A stretch of 64,000 bases of DNA from Sapria himalayana (Eukaryota; Streptophyta; Magnoliopsida; Malpighiales; Rafflesiaceae): assembly GCA_029783825.1 (NCBI GenBank), contig JAREIK010002645.1, forward strand, positions 1,451,538 to 1,515,537, written 5' to 3'. Positions 23,801-35,800 of the stretch are shown here, in pieces; within the stretch, counting starts at the first letter, position 1; each line of letters opens with the position of its first letter. The notes under the pieces are model-generated. The model ran no database searches. It was not told where the DNA came from and was given only the letters and a program-made list of their open reading frames with translations. The position numbers were made by a program, and so were the translations under genes.

Positions 23801-26800
23801 TGAATCATGATAATTTATTAGTACCCATGAAAATCATAATGCTTGTGATACAATGGTTGATTATTACTACAACAATTGCTGCCACCGTTGATCACTAATG
23901 TTTTGATTGAGAGAGATGAGATTGAGAATGAATGATAGAATCATTTAAATATATTCATTCATAGTGCACAATATACTTTTAATTACATCAAGACAAACTC
24001 TTTTAATTTTGATGTAATCAAAATGTTGCAGATCAATGTTATGGACTACAATCAATTCAACATTAATAGAATTGTTTAATAAAATTGAGAAAACAGTATT
24101 GGAAGTCTTGTTTTTTAATGTGCTTTTGTATGTGTGTTTTAAGGTGAAATATTTGGTGGAATCAATGTGGGCGTTGATAGCAATGATGGACAAGTACTCA
24201 TGCAAGCTTTGGGAAGGTGTTGCTCTTGCAGATCACAAGGGCATAGGGCTTCATGTACTGGCATTATGCTAGGGCAAAATTCAGTTCCTGACGTGCTTTC
24301 TGCAATCAAAGGGCCATGGGCTGCTATATACTGGCAGGTAATCAAGCATACTGGTTTTCTTTCTACTTTTTCTTTTGCAAAGCATGTTGCTTAGGTTCTG
24401 CTGAATTTATCATCTATAGGATAGTTCACGTACTTTGTGGTTTGGTCGGGATGCATTTGGCAGACGAAGTCTTCTTGTTCATTGGCCAACTGCAATGGAC
24501 TCCTGGTTTCTCCTTTCTTCTGTGGCACCTTATTCAATTGGACAGAACAATGGTATGTATATGATAAAACTGTGTTTTCTTTTTTAGGGATACATGATAT
24601 GATTTGCCATTATTAGAAATTAGGCTTGGGCTGAACTTATCTGCAAAAGCTAACTCAATGGGATAGAGAACCAAAATCACCATTTATTAACAACATAATA
24701 ACTTGAAAGTTTTTGATGTGGATCATGTTTTAATACTCTCCTGGATAGTCAGGGCTGAACATCTAGAGTGTGAAATTTACAAGACTAAACATTTGAGTGA
24801 TTCATAAAAGTTTTGATACTATATAAAATACCTCATCCTAAGGTTGTTTCTGGAAGGAGATGGGAGCAAAAGGAGTTGGAGGAAAATGAGAAAAGAAAAT
24901 GATTTTTATTAAAATTGAAAAGTAAAATATTTGAAAACACATAATCTTATGCATATAGCTAAGTAGGTAATAATAATTGAATCAACTTGGATTTTTTTGA
25001 ATAAATTGATAATTAACTTAAATATGTTTTGCTTGTAGAACACTACGTTGATAATAATTTGCTGGGCTGTTTGACTATTTGATTGTCATTGTAAAGTATT
25101 ATTAGTATCTGAATTGGTAGGCAAAGCACCCTCAAAATGTTTCTAGTCATTAGAACTTACAAATAGTTGATGTCATAACTTTGTAATATATCTTTGTATT
25201 TGATTTTGAAATAATTGTACGTCTCTTTTTTTTTTAGAAATGAGATTACCTAATAAAAAAATATAAAATTATGTGGTGGATCTCCTCTATATAATTATAT
25301 GAGCTTATATAGAATTTGAATATGCCTCTTTATGACTATTCTTATGATTTGTAATCGTATTTTTATGTTTAAGATTTTTTTTATATACCTGAGAATTTTT
25401 AGCATTATCTTTATATGAATATGTTAAGGAGAATTTAAAAAATGACTAATTATATTAATAACATGTATTATTAGGTCTAATTATATTAAATAGTTTATTT
25501 TTTTATGATCATCTTATATGTAATAGAGTTAACTATTGAAACAACTTGTATAGGTAAGTCTATACCAGGACCAAACAACGAGTCAGTTGATACACATCCT
25601 AATATATTGAGGTTAAATAAAATATTTAAAGTATACTATCTTTGAGAAATAAATATTGCACTTTCTTAGTATCCGATCGTAATATTAAGAAATATCTCAA
25701 ATATTTTAAATTTTTTTTCTAAAATTTTATTTGTAGAAATGCATTTAGTTTTAATATATTTAACCAATCATCATTTGTAATTACAATATCACTAACATAT
25801 ACGATTAACATCACATATTCAATTCTTGATCTAATTTTAAAAAATTAGAATAGTTTGACTAGAAGTGTCAAACATGCCATTTCGTGTCTGCCCGACTTAT
25901 TTTTTGGTGGTCTAGTCGGGTCATCTTGCCATTCATGACATGATATGATTTAATTTTGGCTGTCCTGACCTAGTCCACTGGCTCGACCCGGCTCGACCCG
26001 GCTCACATGTTCGAGTCTGGTTGCCCGGCCCGGGCTATGCTGAGTAGGGCCATGCCAAGTCGGGCCTAGTTTTTTTGCAGCTTAGCCTAGTGGCTAGGCC
26101 CTAGCCCTGGCTTTAGCTTGATGTTGAGAGTGGGGGGAGATACGTGTTGTGCATCCATGTGGGGCAGGATAGTCCTATGCAGACGTCATCAGCCAAACAC
26201 ATGGTAGAAATTAAAAAAAAACTTGCTACTAGACCATGCCTTTGAGCATTGTTCTCGACCATGCTGTTGGACGGTGCCTTTGGGCTAGGAAGTTGGGTTG
26301 TGCTTAGCTTGACACGAGGCCCAACACTTCCTGGCTCAACATGACATGAGCCGTGACTCGAGCCAGCATGACATGTGTCTAGGCTAGAGGTGTCAAATGG
26401 GAAGGGCCAGCCTGACCTATTTTTTTTCAGGCCCATCCAGGTTCAAGTGCCATACCAGGCAATGCATGCTATAGTATTGTTAACTGGAGTTGTGCTAGAG
26501 GTGTCAAATGGGCGATGCCTGGCACGACACAATTAACTGGAGGGCAAGCCCAGCATGGCTCGCGGCCAATAATCAGCTCGGGTTTGGGCTGGTTCGGGTC
26601 GGGCCAATTTTAGGTTAATTTGAAATGATAAAATTAGGGTTGCCTATGCCGCTGCACTGCCCTCGCCCATTGGGCAATGGTGCGTCGTCCCCCTCAGTCA
26701 TCGTCGTCATGCCGTGTCCACGTGTCAGGCACATGGGTCTTGCTTGGCACTGCATGTGGGCTGAATAGCCTCGGCTTGGCACATAATGAATTGTGCTGAG

Positions 26801-29800
26801 GGTTGGCATGATACGTGCTTGGGCACGGCTCATTTGATACCTCTAGTCTAGGGCTTCAGGCACTAATAGTAGGTATATTGCAATACAATATACCTAACAT
26901 TAAGTTGATTGATCTTTTTCTTAGGTTCTATCTTCGTTGTATACACTAATCTGTATTTTACTATTAGCTTACCTATTAATTTTGCAATACTATATTATGT
27001 ATGATTAATTATGTTTGTACTTAATTCTTTTAATATAGTTTGTCATTATTCTATTGACAAAGTGTCTTAGAAAAAGTATTCTTAATCCTGCAATTATAAA
27101 GTATGGATAAGGAATCAAAATATATAGTACTAAAATAAGAATAAGAAAATATTCAAGATAAATAATACTTAATAGAATATATCATAATTTTTTTATATTC
27201 CAATCAAAGGTCTAAGTCGTTACTTCGAGTTAGATCAGTTAATACGATAGAAAACTTATTTGGAATAAATTGTGGACATATTTGTCTAGTATTTATCTTC
27301 ATATTGGGATCTTCAGTCTTTCGATCTTCTTCTCCCTCTATTGTGGGGGCTCACACATCGTATCTAATAGGATACTCATACAATACTACTCTCATAGGAG
27401 CATTTTCCTATGAGAGGTGTCACTACTTTTCTACGGGGAATAACAACTAGATATAGGAAAAAATCTACTACTATAATGTCTTAAGGTATTATCTCTTGGA
27501 TTGAGTCATTAAAATAAGATTTTTCCTTGAAAAAGGTATCATTTGAAGTCGTAATTTTTCTCTTAGTTATTGGTGAATGATATCTATATTTATTCTTAGT
27601 ATTAACATACTAAACAAAGATGCCATTGGTGACATGTGCTACTATTTTTTCCTTGTCTGGAGAGAGACCCTAAATAAATAAAGTACACCAAAAAATTTTA
27701 GATGGAAAATATTAGTGTTTTTCTTCTTGGTATACAAACTTATATGAGATATGATATGAAAGAATAAAAAATGATATTTGATTGATTTAGAAGTTAGTGG
27801 TTAAGATTGTTTCTTCCTAAAAAATATTTAGGCACACTTATAAAGAATGAGTGCTTTACCAATCTTAATTAATTATTAGCTTTTTCTCTTAGGTATCTTA
27901 TTTTTTGTAAAAGTATCAACATAAAATGTTTGATAAACTATCCCGTTCTCCTTGATAAAAAAATTAATGATGAGTGTATTCTAATGATCATTCTTCAACA
28001 TCTCAATATTACGTCCAAATTATTCTTTTTATTTTTTCACAAAATTTTATCAAAATGAAAAAAATATTAAGTTATTTGCTTAAACATCGACAATCATGTA
28101 AATTGAGAATGATCATTAATAAAAATAATAAAATATATTAAACCATAATACACGCTCATCCTACAAGATCTCTAACTGTGTGAGTGAATCATATGAAATT
28201 TATAATTACTAGTACTTTCTAGATGTGCTGATGTGTCGGATAGAAAATTAAAGCATATATTTTTATTTGATGTCTCACAATCAATAGTTGTTACCTTGTT
28301 AATATTTGGTTCTAAAATTTTTAGTTTGTCTAGTAAATAATATTTAAGATGAAAATGATTACTATTGAATTAATAGTATACAAGCAACCATAAGGGGTCA
28401 TGTGAGTCAAAAAGAATAGATATAGTCTATCTTGTTCAATTCCTATGGATATCATTTGTTTGATCTGATGATTTTGCATAAAAATATTAATAAAGAAGAA
28501 AATAATATCATGACTTTATTGTTTTATAAAATAATTGACATAAAATATTTTTTGATAAAATTCTTGTAAATATAACTTATAATACATGTATAAAAAAAGA
28601 ATCAATGTTAATATTTTTGTGCTGCTTGGTCTATATAACAATGTCTTTAGTCATTATAATATCATAAGTTCTTGAATTAACAAAATAAGCCAAAAGAAAA
28701 TGATTATGTGTTGTGTGGCTATTCTTTCTTGAATCTATAATCCAAAAATTTAGAGTTAGGTGTTGAGTAGAAAATATAGTGAATATAGATATGTTTATGC
28801 AAATAATATAACCAATAACATGACTAATAACACCTAAAAAATAATATCTAGCATACTTATTCTGAGAAAACATTAGTATAATTTAAAAGAAAATGTTTAT
28901 GCTATATTGTATCATCTTCTTTTAGAAATAGCAGGTTGATATTGTATTTGTTTCTCATGGAACTTGTACCTAGTCTCAAACCTCCCTCGTTGCCATTGGC
29001 CATTGTGTGACAAAGGTACCATAATATTATGATTGAATGCAATTAGTTTCATGCTAAATTCAATTATTTTTTTATATTTCATTTGGTCACAATATATTTT
29101 CACATAAATATCCAAAAAATGATATTATGCAAAAGTTTTGAAAAATACAAATTTTACAAAATTTAAACTCACAAATAGTGTTTTGACCAAAAAGAAAATG
29201 ATGAGGCTTATATACCTGCACCACAGTGTAGACCGCCATCACTAGAAATCTGAAGATACTCAAAAAATCATGTTGGCATTGACATCGTCATCTTTGACAC
29301 AAAAGAAACCTAAAACACCCATTGTACATGGGTATCTAGTGTCACAGGCGAAGACACTATCACCGTCACCAAACACTACTACAAACCACTGGCATTTGCC
29401 ATTGTCGAAACTACCAAAGGCTTCGCCACCACTTGCACACCTAAAAACCTAAGACACCTCTCTGAAATGCAGCTTCTGATATGATTTTAAAAATTGTTCT
29501 TGAGCCGTAGTCATTCCTAAAAGTTAGTTTAAAGGGAATGAAAACCAAAGTCCTACATCAATGTTATAATAACTCAGAAATTTTTCGATGTGCTATATTT
29601 TAGAAATCATATGATGATTGATGCCATTGTTTTTTTGTCTAGACATGATCAATTATTCATAGTAGTAGATGTGAAAAGTTATTTTCAGAAATTTTGGTTT
29701 ACATGTTAAATGGTATTACTTTTTAGGAAATTGAGCTAATTCCATTACATTTTTTCTTTTATTTTTTTTTTGTTAGTTTATTATTATTATTTTCATTAAA

Positions 29801-32800
29801 ATAAATATTTGTGATAAAAGTTTAGCCAAAATGTAAACAAAAAAAAAACCTCTTTAAATGTAAAGGTAAAATATGTACAAAGAAAGCTCTTATATAATGA
29901 TCAAGTCAGATTGGGGCAGTCCATTTGTTGTTTATTCTCATATATAATGTAATAAAATAAAAATAAAATTAATTTAAAATTAAAAGTTGTAAATCACAAA
30001 GTTGTAAACTAAAACATTCCTATGAAGCTTGTGCATGAAGGTCCATAACACCAAGTTTATAATAAAAAAGTAAGTTGAGTTTTCTTTAAGGTCTTAGTAA
30101 TGATATTTTATTGACTGCTTTACTGTCTGATTATAAGTGGTAACAATGATTATATTATAAATTATTTCTTTGAGTAATAAGTAATTCATCTATATGTGTT
30201 GTTTTTTTATAAAATATTAGATTGTAAACTTAATATTTTTTTATTTGATTGTCAAAGTAAAAAATAATATGAGAAGAAAATATATATCTAATATCTCAAG
30301 TATGTGTTAAATTCAAAGTATCTTGCAATTGACTGTCATTAAATCCTATAGGTGGCAAACGGGCCATGACGGGCCAACATGAAATTAAGGGTGGACCGAC
30401 CTGACACTTTGGCTCTGTTACAAATTGGGTGATGTTTTCCTTGCTTGGTCAAGTTAATCTGGAAATTAATTGGCATGACATGGTTCATGGGCATAGGACA
30501 TGCTTGTCCTGACATGTGCCTAACTTAGGCTAGCCTAGGTGTGGAATACTGTAGTTGCAGCTAGCATGGGTGTGAATCAAGCAAGCAAGGAGACACCATG
30601 GTGAGGGCTCCATGGGCCCTGGGCTACCCCAGGCCCCCAACAAGCAGCATGCTTTTGTGGCATATGGGTTGGCATTTGTGTGCAAGTCCTAGGTTCTTGG
30701 TTCTGGCTTCACGGTAGGGTGTAGACTACAATGTAATGCATATTGCACTAAAGTGTTCCTATGGCAATGTCCAATGTGGTAGTGCACTCCAATATATATA
30801 TATATATATATATATAATATGTAGGTAGAGGTTATACTCAATGCATAAGAATTTTACTTTATAATAAAGTTTGAGAGAATAATATTTCTACTTTTTTATT
30901 TTTGAAATTCAGAGAAATTATTTTTGAAAGTTAGAGAGATTATTTCTGATGAGTTTTAAACGTGAGATTTATTATGTTTAGCTAAAATCAAAATATTTAT
31001 CATAAGAATTTTCTAAGCTTTGATTTCTAACACACACACACACATACAATATAAGAATTTTTACTTGATCAATCATTATGGTATTATTATTGTCCAAATA
31101 TATCCAATAAATATTATATGTTGAAGATAATTATATTTTTTTTATTTTTTTTTTGTTTTATTTTATGTTTTTGATTGGAGCACACAACATGTGGGTTGTC
31201 TCATTCAAACTTTACTAATATATAAGGTCTTGCCATGCATCATTTTAGTTAACTTATTGAATTTATGTTTGTATTTGTAATTTATTATTTATATTGTTTT
31301 GAATTGGTACATGTTATTAGAGTTTGATATCTGATGATAATAAATCCCAAGGGTATATGTGTGGGTAAGAGTTGTAAACCCTAAAGGGATAGGGCGCATT
31401 CACTATGTGCCAAAATAGAGGATTGTTATGCATCCGAATGAAATCAGAATCATAATTTTTGATTCAGCGAAGTGAATATTTGTTTTTGATCTGATGAACC
31501 TCCAACTTCGTCCATGCTTTTCATATTTATTGGTTTTTTAATTCCTTACACTGGACGTGATATGACATTGCTCTCTCCAGCATCATTATTTTCTCAGTAG
31601 CATAGAGATTTGGTAGTCATCTTGCAACCCAAGAATTATGTTGAAAGCTAATTCTAGCTTGAATGATGGTGTCGTTACTGAAGTGTTTTTGATTGGAGAC
31701 TGTGATAGTGAACAACTTTGTAGGCAAAGGGTAGAGTTCGTGATTACTAGTCGGCAAACATATGAATTTTACAAGTCACATCCTTGCTCAGATATGGATA
31801 CCGAAACATCCGCCCTAATGACAACATTTTCTTTGATTTTTATGATATAGAATTTCTATACTTCCAGCAGCTTCTCCAACATGTAGAAGGGCTGTTCTGT
31901 TTCACCTATGAGTGAGTACTAGAGAAAATACTTTGAGACAACATTGATGTTGCACGAAATTATGACCCATATATTGGCTATGATGATGAATTCCTTTGGG
32001 CTGTTGTCAGGCTTATATCCTTTGGGCTGCCAAGTTTTTGATGGAGAAAAATGGTGATTTTGTTCAAATTGTCGTAAAGTTGACAAAATACGCAATGGTT
32101 TTTTGTTCTTCTAGAGATGGAACAATATGTACTTAGTGACCACTGCTTCTTTCTTTGCTGCTTTATGCTATGATTCTTGTTCTGCTAGTTATAATGACTT
32201 TCAATGTATTTCAGTTTACTATTGGGTTGCTATCTTCTCTGGATTATTTTGGTGGGATGCTTGTTGAAAATATTTTAGTAATTGTGCATGCCTTAAGGAC
32301 TTAAATTTGGGCAAGCAAATCAATAGTTTGTTCCTAGTTAATATATCCAAATGTGATGTTCACTCAAGATTGGCTTTCATTGACATTATAGAAAATATAA
32401 ATTATGAACAACGTGAACCTGCAAGCAAAGCTTTGGAAGTTTTTTTCTAGATGAACAATCTCTCACTAAAGCTAAAGTGATTATACTAGCTAGTGTGGTT
32501 AGTGCTTCTGCTACATTCGAAGCCATTAAATAGGGCAAGGAAATTCGTGCTTGAGTGGAGAAAAGCGATAAACTTAGAGAGGTAATGTAATTTTAAATTA
32601 TGCACTTGATATGTATGCAAAGTGTAATTGAATTAGTGTTTTGCTAAATGTTTGAGAGAAATGTAGTATCATGAAATGGGGAATTGAAGTGGCTCTCGGA
32701 CTCTACCACATCCTACTATGAGAATCTATTTTTTCATTGCGCTACATTTATTGGGAATTTATTGATTGCACATCTTTTCTTGTGGATCTTTAGTGTTTGA

Positions 32801-35800
32801 GACAAGTTCATACTCATATTTTGAAGAATGAGTGTTGATTCTAATCCATGAATGATCAATATATCATTATTGGAAATTTGCTAATTGACTTGTATATGAA
32901 ATGTGGATCTTTGAAAGTTGCATTTTATATTTTGTAAAATTGTAGAAAAAGAACCTTTCATCTTGTGCAATCTATAATGTTTTTGGTGTGTTACTTTGTG
33001 CTTAAGCAGAATATATTTGAAGAGATAATTGGCCACCTACTTATTGATTTTGGAATTGACTTATCAACCACTTGCTAATGTGAAAATCTGTTTGCACTAG
33101 ATTTATTGGGAATTTATTGAATGCCTATCAGCCTATCTAGATCTTGTGGATCTTTAGTGTGAGAGGCAAGTTCATACTCATATTTTGAAGAATGAGTATT
33201 GGTTAAAATTCATGAATGAACAAAGTATCTTTGTTGAAAATTTGCTAATTGCCATATATATGAAATGTGGGTCTAAGGGGGTGTCGACTAGCCTTGGGCA
33301 CGACCCACAGCATAACATGATTTAGCCATGCTAGGTCTGACATTACGTGGTCTAGCATTGTACCTGGTTTTGGATCATGTCGGTTCGAGACATGATTCGT
33401 GCCGTGTTGGGCTGGTGCGAGCTGTGCCTTGTGCATGGTCAAACATGACCCACATGTCTGGCCTAGTGGCATGTTCCATTGGCCAGGTGACCAAAAACTG
33501 ACCATGGACGGGTCTCGAGTCATGGGTCATGCCTCGTTGGGTGACCTTTTGATGGGGCATTTTTTTTAAAACTAGCCACATAAGGTTGATTCCACTTACG
33601 TTGTCGTTTGCCATTGCTCTGCCTGCCCTACACTGCCCATTATATTTTCACACAATGGGCGTCGATAGAAACAGTGACAGGTGTGCTTGTTGGTGTCGAT
33701 GCTGTGTTTTTTTTTTTTAAAAAATTTATTATAAATTGTAGTCATCATATGAAATTTGATGGTTACTGGCTAGAATTTGATGGCTATTATGATTTTGGCC
33801 AAATAAAATTTAAAAAAAATTATTTTTTTATTATTTTAAAATCTCTATAAATAGATACTTGGAATTTAGAATTTTCATTATAATTTTTTTTTATTTTTCT
33901 GTCTCTTTTTTCCGTGCCCTCCTCTCTCTTCCTTTGATATAATGTTTTCTTTTTCATTTATTTTTTATTTAATTCTTTATTTTATGAATTATGACTTATG
34001 ATTTATGCTTACTCATATGATATTTATTGTGGTGTGACTTTGCAATTTGCCTTGAAGTAAAATTTTAGATGTACTGTAGATTTTATAACAAAGTGGTTAT
34101 AATATATATTTTTTATATTTGTATTTTTTGAATTTTAAATTTATTTAGTTTTATAATTAATTTAATAAATACAAATCTTTAAAAAAATGTTATATATTGA
34201 ATTTAATAATAATGAATATAAAATTACTGTTGATATAGATAAGAATGATAACCCTAATATAAGGTTTAAGGCCGAAAATATTTGTTTTTTTATGATCTTA
34301 ATCCAAACTTATTTATTATCTAAAAAATAAAAAATTAGGAGAATATCATTAGTATGAACTTAGAGGTGTCAAATTGGTTGTGTGGCCTGGGGCTTGACTC
34401 GATTCAATCATGTCTGGCTTGACACGACATGGTTTGGAATTGTGCCACGAGCTGGGCTGGTCCTACCCTTGGCACGGTTCCTGCCTTGCTTAGCCCGCAT
34501 GATTCGTGCCTTGTGCCAGGCCAGGTATGATTTGTGTCCCTAACTTGATGGCACGATTACTATACTAGGCCATGCTGGGTACAACACGATGGCCTGATTG
34601 GGGCACTAAAAAATAAGTCGTCCCTGCCTATTTAACACATCTAGCTATGGACTCATTTTAAAATAATAAAAATAAAAAATTTTAGTGATGTTGAAGAAGA
34701 ATAGGTACAATATTTATATTATCAAAAGATATATACATATAGGAGTGTGTATGAGATTGTCACTTAAAGAGGTATGTTGATATATCTACCAAAATATATG
34801 GTGCATTAGATTTCAGGTAAACTCAACTTAGTGATGAAGTTTTTCAACTTGGATTTAGTTCAACTTTGATAATTTCCTTCATTTATCATCATGATTTTAA
34901 GATGGAAGATATACCTAATTGATTATGATCATGAGTTTTTTGATTAAATTTTTTGAAGATCTTAGAATAGTCAGTATTATACAAATTTATTTCTAGTTTG
35001 CTTATCATAGGATTTCTTGTTCTTTCAAAATGAATTTAGTTTAACTTCATTGATCCTCTTTATATACCATAATAATTTTGGGAGAAAAGATTTTACCAAA
35101 TTGATTATGATTATACGTCTTTTAATTAGATTTTTTAGGATTTTAGGATAGTTAGTATTAAGCAGACCTATTTTTAGCATGCTTATCATTTGATTTCTAA
35201 GTCAACAAATATAAATGATATGATAAAATATTATAAATTAGAAAAATATTTAATAATTAATGAATTTAGGAAATTTAGTGATGTGATGTCTGTGATGTCT
35301 GATATATAGACTAGTTGTGATGATACATTATTTGCTTGTCTCTCGTCCTATTATGTAGACTCAAAATAAAAACTCAATAAAAAAAGTGTAGGATTTTTTG
35401 AGATTCTCTATCCTCATAATGATCTGTGCCATATATAAGTGTATGACATGAATCTTTAGAAAATATGAAATTTAGAATAAAATTTTTACTATTATTTTTG
35501 ATAATATTTCTAATAATAGAATTATTATTAATATATTTATTAGGATTATTAAAGATGTGCTATTAGATGAGATATTTTACATTAAGTGTATGAGTCAATT
35601 AATTAATCTGATAGTGCAAGTAGGAATGAAATTTATTTATTCTATATTAAAAAAACAAAGAAATTTTTAAAAATATCTTAGGATATTTAATAGATAACAA
35701 GAGTTTATTAGTATTTTTTATCAATTGGCCCAAAAAAATATAAAATGGATGTCAAACTGTTATAATTTTACCTATCTTATGTTGAAGTTTTATTTTGGCT

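Larger units (their letters stand above)
24610..29601 (-). mobile_element. copia element B (degenerate, minus strand)
   Basis: Short LTRs at about 24610-24735 and 29485-29601 flank a copia pol in the order expected for the minus strand. A degenerate initiator-Met primer-binding site lies at 29472-29484 (plus strand gcttctgatatga). Protease-like, integrase, reverse transcriptase and RNase H pieces run from high to low coordinates. The GC-rich hAT MITEs at 25860-26845 interrupt the RT/integrase interval. All frames are broken. Confidence 0.7.

Noticed and set aside
24036..24564. Overlapping + frames around ASNSD1 exons 3 and 4
   Set aside because: They run through introns; the spliced frame fits the family much better.
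31900..32050. DPYIGYDDEFLWAVV as a GH9 cellulase fragment
   Set aside because: Only a short resemblance to the YxDELLW phrase; no second motif of the family nearby.
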